Below, piece by piece: positions 1-8,133 of a stretch of 64,000 bases of DNA. The position numbers and the translations under genes are program-made. Every line of letters begins with the position of its first letter. Positions within the stretch are counted from its first letter, which is position 1. The notes beneath the pieces were generated by a model that did no database searches, was not told the origin of the DNA, and was given only the letters and a program-made list of their open reading frames with translations. Source of the DNA: Paludibacteraceae bacterium (lineage in GTDB: Bacteria; Bacteroidota; Bacteroidia; Bacteroidales; Paludibacteraceae); assembly GCA_024399655.1 (NCBI GenBank), contig JAKSNP010000002.1:1-64000 (forward strand), written 5' to 3'.

Positions 1-35
1 GAAGAATGGAATCTAAAAGAATAATTTTATTGAAA

Positions 36-165
36 TGAAATGCGATTGGGATTATCCCCTGTATGCGTGAAATACACCGATTCACGGCTTAATGTTACCA
101 TCAACCTGAACCTTTTCTATGGAAAGATTTGGATATGTCATTTTTTTTCAGTACCTTTGCAGCCG
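36..165 (+). repeat. Promoter-region repeat, copy 1
   Basis: This 130-bp stretch recurs at 2555-2684 with 5 mismatches by direct comparison (at 47, 57, 150, 154 and 163). It ends just past the -7 element, so the whole upstream control region of the first lipoprotein gene is duplicated while the coding sequences that follow differ. Confidence 0.95.
128..159 (+). promoter_or_regulatory. Promoter of the first lipoprotein gene
   Basis: TTTG at 128-131, a 20-nt spacer, then TACCTTTG at 152-159. This matches the Bacteroides-type -33/-7 consensus. The start codon lies about 55 nt downstream. Confidence 0.85.
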
Positions 166-213
166 TAATAAATCGGCTGCAAACAATATTAACCCTAAAA
201 AATTATTTTTTTT

Positions 214-1356
214 ATGAGAAAACTTTTTCTTTTTGCTATTGCCGGTTTAGTAATCGGTTGTAGCAGCCAGATGAGGGAAAATGAGCCCGAGGTCCTGAAC
301 AAAAAGACTGAACAAGAAGTGCAGTATCGTAGAAATTCATCTAGAGACATTATTGATGTTGAAAGTTTTATAGAACACAATATCAATATGTTTGGAAATG
401 ATGTACGTGTCTTTGAAAATTACACCTCTCTTTATAACGAATTAAATTATATTCAGGGTTTAGATTATGTCGCCTTGAGACAATGGCAATCATATAATCA
501 AATAAATAGCCCAATAATTAATTCAATTATAATCCATGACTCCGTCCTGGATATTGTTGCTCAGACTTATGGTTTTCATTTAGAAAATTTGTTCAGTTAT
601 ATAGAAGATACTGTTAATGATCAAACTCAAGAACAAATTGATTTAGAAGATCTTATATTTAATGACTATGATTCAATAATGTCTCGCGATTTTGCTGACT
701 ATGTTCTTACTAGCTACGATGAGGATGGAAATGAATATTTATCTCCCTTAGGGGCTTTAAATGAACAAATATTTTGTAATAATCTGAATTTATTTGTTGT
801 AGCGGGTAATGTTCATAAATATCTTACAGATGGAGATTTTATATGTCCATACGATTTATATCCTGATTTAGCATCTTTCACATCAATTGAAGAAATCGAT
901 GCATATATTAATGCAAACTATCTGTCTGAATATGTCGCTTATAACTCAATTTTTACCCTGCCTGATACTCGAAAGCATAAAACTTTTATGAGCAATTCTG
1001 ATAACTCAAATCAATATCGTCTTAAAGTGGAATTTCAATTATCGCCCTATGATATTTTATTTATTCCATGCTTTGCAGTAGATATGAAAGCCACAAATTA
1101 CAAAAAGACGAGCAATGGTAGTTATCGTTCTTTTACAAGTTGGACTAAAATCTATGCTAAAGTAACAATTTGTTGTCCTCATGAGATATTGTATACAACC
1201 ACTTTTAATACCGGCTGGTCTTTAATGAGCGGAAATTATCCGTATTGTCATCTTCACTATGATGGTTGTGGTTGCCCATTTGATGAAATTTCTAAAATAG
1301 AAATTAAGGCTCGAAATAGAAAAGGTGAAACTATCGATGAAGAAAAAGAATATTAA
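214..1356 (+). CDS. Hypothetical lipoprotein, 380 aa
   Basis: Function not recognised. The N-terminus is a lipoprotein signal: Met-Arg-Lys, a hydrophobic stretch (LFLFAIAGLVIG), then Cys-16 followed by Ser-Ser-Gln, so the mature protein is probably lipid-anchored in the envelope. The middle is acidic and rich in Asn, Tyr and Ile. The C-terminal third holds several cysteines, including a CHLHYDGCGC cluster near residues 344-353 that could bind metal or form disulfides. The gene is more AT-rich than the core genes to the right, which suggests an accessory or transferred gene. It starts at the first ATG after the promoter at 128-159 and is followed after 18 nt by another lipoprotein gene, so the two are probably co-transcribed. 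Confidence 0.8.
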   Translation: MRKLFLFAIAGLVIGCSSQMRENEPEVLNKKTEQEVQYRRNSSRDIIDVESFIEHNINMFGNDVRVFENYTSLYNELNYIQGLDYVALRQWQSYNQINSPIINSIIIHDSVLDIVAQTYGFHLENLFSYIEDTVNDQTQEQIDLEDLIFNDYDSIMSRDFADYVLTSYDEDGNEYLSPLGALNEQIFCNNLNLFVVAGNVHKYLTDGDFICPYDLYPDLASFTSIEEIDAYINANYLSEYVAYNSIFTLPDTRKHKTFMSNSDNSNQYRLKVEFQLSPYDILFIPCFAVDMKATNYKKTSNGSYRSFTSWTKIYAKVTICCPHEILYTTTFNTGWSLMSGNYPYCHLHYDGCGCPFDEISKIEIKARNRKGETIDEEKEY

Positions 1357-1374
1357 CAATAAATTTATTACGAT

Positions 1375-1863
1375 ATGAAAACAAGACGATTTTGCTCGGT
1401 ATTCATTGCCCTTTTTGCAGGTTTGATTATGATGTCCTGCCAACATGAAGAACCTTATGATAGCGGTACCTATTTGCTATCCTACCGTCTGGTGAATTCA
1501 ACACCCAATGCGATGACCCTGCATGTATATACATGGACTCGTCATAAACCCAAAGAAACCACTCTGGTGATGCAACCTAATGATACGACCCTCTTGTATC
1601 AAGGCATATTGAAATGGAGTGCGCGAGATTTAAGTCACCTGACAATACCTACCGTGGAAGCAGGTTATAACACCTATATAGAAGCCGGAGATGCCACATG
1701 GATTGACTATCAAGGCAAAACATATATTGTGGATTACCTTGAAGGTTCTTTCTACGATGCCAAAGCTTATGCAGGTACACAAGGAAAGAGTGAACTGATG
1801 TTTGACTACTATTTCACCCTAACAGAAGACTATATCCTCTCATTGCCTATACAGAACCAATAA
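1375..1863 (+). CDS. Hypothetical lipoprotein, 162 aa
   Basis: Function not recognised. A signal peptide with a lipobox (GLIMMSC, Cys at about residue 22) predicts a lipid-anchored envelope protein. The rest looks like a beta-rich domain: alternating hydrophobic and polar residues, no obvious catalytic motif, no transmembrane segment after the signal. It lies 18 nt behind the 380-aa lipoprotein gene and has no separate promoter match, so it is read as the second gene of that operon. Base composition is nearer to the core genes than that of its upstream neighbour. Confidence 0.8.
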   Translation: MKTRRFCSVFIALFAGLIMMSCQHEEPYDSGTYLLSYRLVNSTPNAMTLHVYTWTRHKPKETTLVMQPNDTTLLYQGILKWSARDLSHLTIPTVEAGYNTYIEAGDATWIDYQGKTYIVDYLEGSFYDAKAYAGTQGKSELMFDYYFTLTEDYILSLPIQNQ

Positions 1864-1958
1864 AAGAGTCAACTACATACTCAATGCAGCCCTATTGGCG
1901 GAAGTACAAACCATGTGAATATTATCACAATGTCAAACAATTATAAATTATTACAATT

Positions 1959-2474
1959 ATGAAAAAAAGTATGATTATTATTGCCATTTTAGGAATTATC
2001 ATGGCAATGCCCTCTTGCGGAGGATCCGGTATAGATGTTGATACCAGATTGCTGATTGAAACTAGTGATACAATAGAAGTGGTTGTGCCGGTTGGCGTAT
2101 CAAGGCCAAAGCTAGAGTATGACTATTATATTGATCAAAAAATAAGTTATCAGAAAATAACGGTATGTAAGGATACGGTTATTCATCTAAGATATGCAGC
2201 AAGGGGAATCGGTTCACATTATAAACAGTTGTATTGCGAAGTGCATAGAGTAACTCATCAAGCTGATGTGCGTGCTGCTTTCCGATTTGCAGACCAAACA
2301 TTATTTGACTATAATCCTGCACTTGAAAAAACAATTTTGAAAAGAAGTTTGGATCAATACGGTATCATACTTCCCAAGAATCAAGATATGATTGTTTTGG
2401 ATTTATTATATGACCAGAATTTTAACAAGGAAGAGGAATTGAAATGGCTAGAAGAACAAAATACAAATAAATAG
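1959..2474 (+). CDS. Hypothetical lipoprotein, 171 aa
   Basis: Function not recognised. Positively charged start (MKKS), a hydrophobic run and a lipobox-type cysteine (MAMPSCGGSG, Cys-20) mark a lipoprotein. The mature part has a short beta-rich stretch followed by a charged C-terminus (NKEEELKWLEEQ). It is separated from the previous lipoprotein by 95 nt with no clear -33/-7 pair, so it may be a third member of the same operon. The duplicated promoter region begins 80 nt after its stop codon. Confidence 0.75.
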   Translation: MKKSMIIIAILGIIMAMPSCGGSGIDVDTRLLIETSDTIEVVVPVGVSRPKLEYDYYIDQKISYQKITVCKDTVIHLRYAARGIGSHYKQLYCEVHRVTHQADVRAAFRFADQTLFDYNPALEKTILKRSLDQYGIILPKNQDMIVLDLLYDQNFNKEEELKWLEEQNTNK

Positions 2475-2554
2475 ACCTTCATTCCAATCTGTTTGCTTTA
2501 TGGTAGTTACCTCATCCTCAATTGATAAAGATTGAATAGGTAATTTGATTGATA

Positions 2555-2684
2555 TGAAATGCGATAGGGATTATCTCCTGTATGCGTGAAATACACCGAT
2601 TCACGGCTTAATGTTACCATCAACCTGAACCTTTTCTATGGAAAGATTTGGATATGTCATTTTTTTTCTGTAACTTTGCAGTCG
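2555..2684 (+). repeat. Promoter-region repeat, copy 2
   Basis: Second copy of the 130-bp element at 36-165, in the same orientation and 125/130 identical. It again covers the full -33/-7 promoter. What follows is not a full gene but a degraded coding remnant. Confidence 0.95.
2647..2678 (+). promoter_or_regulatory. Duplicated promoter in front of a gene remnant
   Basis: TTTG at 2647-2650, 20 nt, TAACTTTG at 2671-2678. It keeps the consensus positions of copy 1 despite a C-to-A change inside the -7 element. Confidence 0.75.
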
Positions 2685-2697
2685 AAATAAAAAATAA

Positions 2698-3128
2698 TAC
2701 AAGTATAATAGTCCCAAAAGCAACAGTAGCCTGGGGGGATTTTATATTGACTACGAATATAAAGTTGTAGGCAACAAGTTGGTATGCTACTTTACTCAGG
2801 AGAATATAATAAAAGATGGCCAGTTTGTGCCTTCACTCGCATGCACTTTTGAAAGTGAGTTTGAAATTAAAAGAGATACTCTTGAGATAAAGCACTTCAA
2901 AGTCCGTGAAGATAGGGAGCAGTACGTCGATTTGAAACTTATTAAAAAATAACATCTATATTCCAGACTGCTACGAATGAGGAGATTGTGATGAACGAGG
3001 TGTCATTTACCAATAGCGCCGTGGCATCGTTCGTTTCCGGCAAAGAGATAAACCTGTTGGAAGATACAGAAATTCCAATAGGTGCGGAAGTAAAGTTTGA
3101 AGTAACGACCGAACCTTGTAACGATTAA
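2698..3128 (+). pseudogene. Truncated, frameshifted gene remnant
   Basis: Two coding-like fragments lie behind the duplicated promoter. Fragment 1 (2698-2952) is open without any start codon and reads as a beta-rich protein (GFYIDYEYKVVGNKLVCYF near its start), ending at TAA 2950-2952. Fragment 2 (open from 2946, TAA at 3126-3128) continues in another frame with similar composition (SFTNSAVASFVSGKEINLL). No signal peptide is left. The likeliest reading is a lipoprotein-type gene that lost its 5' end and was frameshifted. A rho-independent terminator follows at 3173, as expected for a former gene. The original function is unknown. Confidence 0.6.
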
Positions 3129-3172
3129 AAATCAGTAATTCACCATCTATTCATCAACGGGTATATAAACAT

Positions 3173-3207
3173 AATCAGCTTCGCTAATGGCGGGGCTGAT
3201 TTTTTTG
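3173..3207 (+). terminator. Rho-independent terminator
   Basis: ATCAGC (3174-3179) pairs with GCTGAT (3195-3200), an inner CGC/GCG adds to the stem, and seven T follow. It closes the transcript of the remnant gene. Confidence 0.8.
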
Positions 3208-3281
3208 CGACCTGAAGCAGGCTATGTGAAATTTATGCATAATTGTTAAATAAGATTGTAATAGTCTAGTAAAGAATGCAC

Positions 3282-3336
3282 AATTGGTGATTTGTTATTG
3301 GTAATTTGTTATTGGTAATTGGTGATTTGTAATTGA
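3282..3336. repeat. Short heptamer repeat tract
   Basis: Consecutive 7-nt words of the form T(T/A/G)ATT(G/T)G, the same type as the longer array at 3492-3659. It directly follows the sequence ATGCACAATTG, which also leads into other intergenic repeats in this window. Confidence 0.8.
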
Positions 3337-3491
3337 GGGAGAACTGAAGGGGCAACGAAAAGAATATGAAAACAAAAATCTTAAAAATCGGCAATTTTTG
3401 AAGGATGGGCATCCTTCTCTAATCCTTCTCTAACCCTTCCCTGAAAGTAGCCAGACGTCAAATCGGGAAAATCTTAAAAATAGAATATTTG

Positions 3492-3659
3492 GGATTGGTG
3501 ATTTGGGATTGGTAATTTGTGATTTGTTATTGGTAATTGGTGATTTGTTATTGGTGATTGGTGATTGGTAATTGGTGATTTGTTATTGGTAATTGGTTAT
3601 TGGTAATTGGTTATTGGTAATTGGTAATTGGTTATTGGTGATTTGTGATTGATGATTGA
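3492..3659. repeat. Array of 24 heptamers, consensus T(T/A/G)ATT(G/T)G
   Basis: The 168-nt stretch divides without gaps into 24 words of 7 nt (GGATTGG, TGATTTG, TTATTGG, TAATTGG and so on). Positions 2 and 6 vary and the rest are nearly fixed. A period of 7 rules out a coding repeat. The sequence CTGAAGGGGCAACGAAAAGA occurs on both sides (about 3346 and 3666). Together with the tract at 3282-3336 this accounts for much of the gene-free stretch 3129-3809. Confidence 0.9.
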
Positions 3660-3707
3660 AAGAGGCTGAAGGGGCAACGAAAAGAAAGGCAAATACACCG
3701 ACAAAAC

Positions 3708-3747
3708 AATCAACCGACTGCAGCAAATTGGCTGAAGCCGGTTGATT
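3708..3747 (-). terminator. Inverted repeat, possible terminator of the DUF4270 gene
   Basis: AATCAACCG (3708-3716) pairs with CGGTTGATT (3739-3747). It lies 60 nt past the stop codon of the leftward gene. The T-tract is weak, so termination is an inference. Confidence 0.45.
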
Positions 3748-3809
3748 TATGCATGGGATATCTATCAAATCCCTAATAAGAGGGGCGTATATACAGAGAA
3801 GAAAGAAAA

Positions 3810-5282
3810 TCAGAGTCTCACATCCGAGAAACCCGAATACACAATCTCTATATTCATCGGATCACCGGGATGTTGGGCACTACGCAATTTGGTGACCGAT
3901 ACATTGCTGCTCTGCTTGATGGACACAATAGTGGTGGCAGAAGAAGAGGAGGAGGTGGAAGAGGAGGAGGTGGTGGTGATATCCACCGGAACCAACAGCA
4001 TATTGAGCGTATCCACCATCTGCGTGGTATCACGCAGGAAATAAGTGAGGATACTATTCATGGAGAAACTATAGAAATGCTCCAAATCTCCGCTTACCGA
4101 ATCGATTTCGCTCTTGATATAGGAATACATGGCCGAGGTGTCGCTCAATACGGGATGATCGCCGAAAAAGCGGTCAAACGCATCTTCTTTCACCAGCAGC
4201 ATACTGGTGGCCGGTGCAGCCCAATCGTTGTCGGCCGTAGCGCCAAGTCCGTAGTTGAGCACTTTGATCCGCAGGTCAGATAGATTGACATAGGGACGGA
4301 GGTCGCTATCGCCGGAATGAAGATTCTTGCGTATATCAGCCACGATATCACGCACGGGTATGCGGACTTTGGTGTAGAGATAGGCGGGACTGACCACGTA
4401 GTTGACCGAATCCTGCTGCAAAAGTTGCTGATAGAAAGCCGTCCTCTCGGCATAATGCAGCCGATTGAGCTGGCGCACTTCGGCATTGGTGTAAAACATC
4501 TTGGTATCCTCCTGCCGGATATATCGGCTGCTTCCTTCCGTTTCGGGATAGAAATAGTGGTAGTGGAGCCCCAAACTGATGTCCAGGATATAAAGGCAGG
4601 CGCTGCTGCCGTAATTGGTGGTGATATACAGTCCCTTGAACGCCTCGAGGAACGCCTGCCGGTCGCTCAAATCACGAATAGCGAACAGTTTTTTGCAGAA
4701 ATCGTCGGTCAGGGGAACCGCGATGGCATTGACATAGGAGGTGGAAGAAGACGACGAATAGGTGGTATCTATATCGCTGCCGGGCAGGATGATCGGGTCG
4801 CGACGAGAAACGCGACTGTTCATCGAGCAGAAACGGCTGATATCGGCATCGCTGGTATAGGTTTCGCCATACTGCAGCATCTCACCGTCCATTTCATAGA
4901 CCGTAATAGCCAAGGGGCTGCGCCCGTCGCCCACATAGGAACGATAGGTGAGGTACAACACGGCCGAATCCACCACCGACGAATCGGGATAGACAAAAGC
5001 GGAGGGAGCCGCAAACTGAGCCAGAATATCGGCGCTGATCGTACCGAAATGCGGGAGGGTGCATTCACCCAACAGGAACGAATCGGGCGTAAAGCATAAG
5101 GGATCCGCCATATAGATGGCAGAGGAGATATCGCGTATGGTATCCGAACAGACAATCACTTCTTCGCCGTCCATCAGCGCAGAAGCTCCGGCGTTATTAA
5201 CATCATCCTTGCACCCCTGCATCAGGAGCATCAGCAAGGAGACCGTTGCAAAAATCCAAATAGGCTTGCGTATCATCAGCAT
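3810..5282 (-). CDS. DUF4270 family lipoprotein
   Basis: A 490-residue exported lipoprotein (hydrophobic leader, then LLMQGC with the lipid-modified Cys at about residue 24). The N-terminal part (SDTIRDISSAIYMADPLCF, then SFLLGECTLPHFGTISADIL) is the characteristic start of DUF4270 proteins, which are widespread in Bacteroidota and have no known function. In many Bacteroidales the gene lies beside the short glycogen synthase gene and panC, as here. Near the C-terminus there is a low-complexity Ser/Thr run (about residues 443-458) of repeated TCC/TCT-type codons. The start overlaps the end of the synthase gene by 80 nt, so translation is probably coupled. The start at 5282 gives a complete signal peptide; a second ATG at 5276 is possible. 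Confidence 0.85.
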   Translation of the reverse strand: MLMIRKPIWIFATVSLLMLLMQGCKDDVNNAGASALMDGEEVIVCSDTIRDISSAIYMADPLCFTPDSFLLGECTLPHFGTISADILAQFAAPSAFVYPDSSVVDSAVLYLTYRSYVGDGRSPLAITVYEMDGEMLQYGETYTSDADISRFCSMNSRVSRRDPIILPGSDIDTTYSSSSSTSYVNAIAVPLTDDFCKKLFAIRDLSDRQAFLEAFKGLYITTNYGSSACLYILDISLGLHYHYFYPETEGSSRYIRQEDTKMFYTNAEVRQLNRLHYAERTAFYQQLLQQDSVNYVVSPAYLYTKVRIPVRDIVADIRKNLHSGDSDLRPYVNLSDLRIKVLNYGLGATADNDWAAPATSMLLVKEDAFDRFFGDHPVLSDTSAMYSYIKSEIDSVSGDLEHFYSFSMNSILTYFLRDTTQMVDTLNMLLVPVDITTTSSSSTSSSSSATTIVSIKQSSNVSVTKLRSAQHPGDPMNIEIVYSGFSDVRL

Positions 5283-6039
5283 GGTATTTCAAAATAGGTT
5301 TGCCGCTCGTTTCGGCATAATTCATCACGCGCTGGTTGACTTTGGGAGCCGACACCACAATGGCATCAGCGTTGTCGATGGCCAGGCGCATCAGTTCTTC
5401 ATAGCCCACTTCAAAGCCCTGCAGCGACCTTACCTTGATAGGCGGCACGCCTTCGATGAGCAGTTTGGAAGAGAACTTGGTGGAAAAGGCTTTCTTGTAT
5501 TCGTTGTCGTCCAACGAGAGAACGACCTTGGTATGCGTAAAGAAAGGAGTGTCGGCATAAGCCGTCTTCAGATAGAGGGGAGCCAAGGCGGCCATCCATC
5601 CAGAGCAGAAGACGATATCGGGGGTCCAACGCAATTTTTTGACCGTTTCGATAGCGCCTCTCACATAGAAGATAGTGCGCTCGTCGTTGTCGCGATATTC
5701 TCCGTTTTCATCTCCAATCCCTTTGCGATGGTGGAAAAAATCATCGTTGTCGGTAAAATAGATCTGGATATGCGCCGACTGGATGCTGGCCACTTTGAGC
5801 AACAGAGGATGGTCGGTGTCTTCGATGATGATATTCATACCGGACAGCCGTATCACCTCGTGGAGCTGGTTGCGTCGCTCGTTGATTTCGCCGAACTTGG
5901 GCATGAAGGTACGGGTTTCATACCCCTTGGCCTGGAACAGCTCGGGCAACTTGCGGTTGAGCATTCGGATGGGCGTCTCTTCAGCCAAATAGGGATATAT
6001 TTCTTGCGAGAGGAACAGGATACGATTTGGCTCTTTCAT
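5203..6039 (-). CDS. Glycogen/starch synthase, catalytic N-domain form (GT5)
   Basis: A 278-residue protein with the N-terminal GT5 Rossmann domain of ADP-glucose-dependent glycogen synthases: an ILFLSQEIYPY start, then RKLPELFQAKGYETRTFMPKFG, and a later segment VFCSGWMAALAPLYLKTAY typical of the acceptor side. It lacks the C-terminal GT-B half that carries the nucleotide-sugar site in GlgA proteins of about 480 residues. Such short forms are common in Bacteroidales next to panC; whether they make glycogen alone is unclear. Its promoter (6153-6184) lies back to back with that of panC. Branching enzyme (22.3 kb) and phosphorylase (45.3 kb) genes occur in the same window. Confidence 0.8.
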   Translation of the reverse strand: MKEPNRILFLSQEIYPYLAEETPIRMLNRKLPELFQAKGYETRTFMPKFGEINERRNQLHEVIRLSGMNIIIEDTDHPLLLKVASIQSAHIQIYFTDNDDFFHHRKGIGDENGEYRDNDERTIFYVRGAIETVKKLRWTPDIVFCSGWMAALAPLYLKTAYADTPFFTHTKVVLSLDDNEYKKAFSTKFSSKLLIEGVPPIKVRSLQGFEVGYEELMRLAIDNADAIVVSAPKVNQRVMNYAETSGKPILKYHADDTQAYLDFCNGLLADAPDAGVQG

Positions 6040-6152
6040 AGGCGTGATTGATTAAAGATGAATTTACAAATTAAGGGAAATTTCGGGTGCAAAAGGGGGA
6101 ATTCATGGCTATAAATTCTACACCGAATTTACCTAAATATTATTTCCCGCTA

Positions 6153-6184
6153 CAAAATTACAAAAAAAAATTGATATTTGCACA
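6153..6184 (-). promoter_or_regulatory. Leftward promoter, synthase and DUF4270 operon
   Basis: On the minus strand: TGTG at 6181-6184 (3 of 4 matches to TTTG), 20 nt, TAATTTTG at 6153-6160. The leader to the start codon at 6039 is about 105 nt. Confidence 0.6.
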
Positions 6185-6199
6185 TTTTTAGCGAAAAAA

Positions 6200-6231
6200 T
6201 TTTCTTTTTTCTGTGATTTTTTGTAATTTTG
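6200..6231 (+). promoter_or_regulatory. panC promoter
   Basis: TAATTTTG at 6224-6231 is a full -7 match. The -33 position holds TTTT rather than TTTG. The start codon follows after 20 nt, giving a very short leader. Confidence 0.65.
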
Positions 6232-6251
6232 CACGATTTTTTACGTTCAAC

Positions 6252-7106
6252 ATGCAAATTATCCGAACCAAACAAGAACTCCTCAAGCAAATTGAGGCTT
6301 GTAAGCAACGCGACCTGACTATCGGTCTGGTACCCACGATGGGAGCCCTCCATGCAGGACATGCCTCGTTGGTGAAACGCTCGGTGAACGACAACCAAGT
6401 AACCATCGTAAGCGTGTTTGTCAACCCCACCCAGTTCAACAACAAAGAGGACCTGGCCAAATATCCCCGCACTCAAGAAGCAGATGCCGAAATGCTGGCC
6501 GAAATAGGAGCCGACTATATGTTCGCCCCCACCCCTGAAGAGATGTACACGGCCGAAGAAATGAACAACACCTTCTCGTTCGACTTTGCCGGACTGGACC
6601 AAGTAATGGAGGGCAAGATGCGTCCGGGCCATTTCAACGGAGTGGTACAGGTGGTGTCACGCCTCTTCTATCTGGTACGCCCCGACCGCGCCTACTTCGG
6701 CGAGAAAGATTTCCAGCAGCTGTGTATCATTCACCACATGGTGGAACGCTCCGCGCTGAAAGACACCTTCGGCAGCCTCAAGATAATCGACTGCCCCATC
6801 GTACGCGAAGAAAGCGGACTGGCCCGCTCGTCACGCAACGCACGCCTGAGCGCCACCGAAAAGAAAACGGCCGTGAATATCAGTCGCGTCCTTTTCGAAT
6901 CGCTTGAATGGGCCAAAACCGGCAGCGTCAGCGAAGTGGAATCCCGCGTGATCGACGAAATCAACGCCGTCAGCGGACTGGAAGTGGAATACTACGAGAT
7001 AGTGGACCGCACCACCCTGCAACCCGCCACCGATTTCCACAACGCAATCGGATGCGTCACCGTATATTGCGGTCCCGTTCGTCTGATCGACAATATCAAA
7101 TACTGA
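6252..7106 (+). CDS. panC: Pantoate--beta-alanine ligase
   Basis: PanC (284 aa) joins pantoate and beta-alanine in an ATP-dependent reaction through a pantoyl-adenylate to give pantothenate, the precursor of coenzyme A; it acts in the cytoplasm. Visible signatures are VPTMGALHAGHASLV (the HIGH-like nucleotide-binding motif), FVNPTQFN, the GEKDFQQL segment and the KMS-like stretch ending in ARSSRNARLS. Length fits the family. ATG 6252 is chosen because it begins the standard MQIIRT start and lies 20 nt behind the -7 element; an upstream in-frame extension would run through the promoter. panB and panD are not in the window. Confidence 0.95.
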   Translation: MQIIRTKQELLKQIEACKQRDLTIGLVPTMGALHAGHASLVKRSVNDNQVTIVSVFVNPTQFNNKEDLAKYPRTQEADAEMLAEIGADYMFAPTPEEMYTAEEMNNTFSFDFAGLDQVMEGKMRPGHFNGVVQVVSRLFYLVRPDRAYFGEKDFQQLCIIHHMVERSALKDTFGSLKIIDCPIVREESGLARSSRNARLSATEKKTAVNISRVLFESLEWAKTGSVSEVESRVIDEINAVSGLEVEYYEIVDRTTLQPATDFHNAIGCVTVYCGPVRLIDNIKY

Positions 7107-7203
7107 TTTCAGAAGAGGCGGAAAGGAGAGACAGCGCCAATCCCAACGGAGGACCGGCCCCTTATATCGCCCGTCGCCGTCAGGCAACCCATAGAGAGGC
7201 ATC

Positions 7204-8133
7204 ATGCTCGTAGCAATCGATCGATACATACCCGGATTGGGCGAGGCGCTTGAGCCATACGCCGACGTACGTCCGCTGACGCCCGAAGAAATCACTTCTG
7301 ATACGGTAGGCGACGCCGACGCGCTCATCATACGCACACGCACACGCTGCAACAGCGCCCTTCTGGAAGGAAGCCGCGTGCAATTCATCGCCACCGCCAC
7401 TATCGGTTACGACCATATTGACACCGACTATTGCGCCAAGCGGCATATCGAATGGACCTCCTGCCCGGGCTGCAACGCAGCGGCCGTATGCGACTATGTG
7501 ACCGAAGCCATCCGAGAGTACATACGCTCAGGCGCACGCCCGCGCAGTATCGGAATATTGGGTGTGGGACATGTAGGTTCGCTGGTGGCCGCAGCGGCAC
7601 GACAGATGGGATTGGAGACATTAGTTTACGACCCGCCGTTGGGTCTGCATGACGATGTGAGCGGAGCGGATATACTCACCCTGCACACGCCCCTCACCCG
7701 CAACGGAGCCTACCCCACTTACCACCTCATCGACCGGGACATGCTCCAGCGTTGCCGCCCCGACGCCCTGATAATCAATGCCGCCAGAGGAGGAGTGGTG
7801 GACGAGCAAGCGCTACTGAACAGCACCCAGCCCTACGTGCTGGACTGCTGGGAGGGAGAACCCGACATCAATCGTGAACTCTGCCTTAACCAACGGGCAT
7901 TTCTCACCTCCTATCATATAGCAGGCTATTCGCTGCAAGGCAAAATCAACGCCTCACAAATGTGTTTGGACGCTTTTTGCGCACATTTTGGTCTGCCCCC
8001 TTGCACAATTAAAAAAAATGTAGTACCTTTGCAGGGCGATTCATCTTCAGGCTGGCTGAAGCGCATAAGCCTGCAATTGAAAGCCGACCCTCAGGCATTT
8101 GAACAACTAAGACAAACATACCGATTAAGATAA
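7204..8133 (+). CDS. pdxB: 4-phosphoerythronate dehydrogenase
   Basis: PdxB oxidises 4-phospho-D-erythronate with NAD in the DXP-dependent route to pyridoxal phosphate. Seen are the substrate-domain start ([11 protein letters not shown]), [15 protein letters not shown], the Rossmann motif [26 protein letters not shown] and the catalytic-His segment TSYHIAGYS. At 309 residues it is shorter than the enterobacterial enzyme (about 380): the C-terminal dimerisation domain is reduced to a short tail. It follows panC after 97 nt. Its last 110 nt carry a promoter for proS, and its TAA overlaps the proS start codon by one base. Confidence 0.9.
   Translation: MLVAIDRYIPGLGEALEPYADVRPLTPEEITSDTVGDADALIIRTRTRCNSALLEGSRVQFIATATIGYDHIDTDYCAKRHIEWTSCPGCNAAAVCDYVTEAIREYIRSGARPRSIGILGVGHVGSLVAAAARQMGLETLVYDPPLGLHDDVSGADILTLHTPLTRNGAYPTYHLIDRDMLQRCRPDALIINAARGGVVDEQALLNSTQPYVLDCWEGEPDINRELCLNQRAFLTSYHIAGYSLQGKINASQMCLDAFCAHFGLPPCTIKKNVVPLQGDSSSGWLKRISLQLKADPQAFEQLRQTYRLR
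8000..8031 (+). promoter_or_regulatory. Promoter inside the pdxB coding sequence, for proS
   Basis: CTTG at 8000-8003, 20 nt, TACCTTTG at 8024-8031, with an A-rich run just upstream of the -7. Being inside pdxB, it gives proS a leader of about 95 nt and expression independent of pdxB. Confidence 0.65.

Noticed and set aside
3742..4283. Plus-strand open frames with Glu-rich or Gly-rich runs
   Set aside because: They are shadows of the Ser-rich C-terminus of the DUF4270 gene.
5116..6051. Open frame of 311 codons on the plus strand
   Set aside because: Antisense to the glycogen synthase gene, which has clear GT5 motifs.
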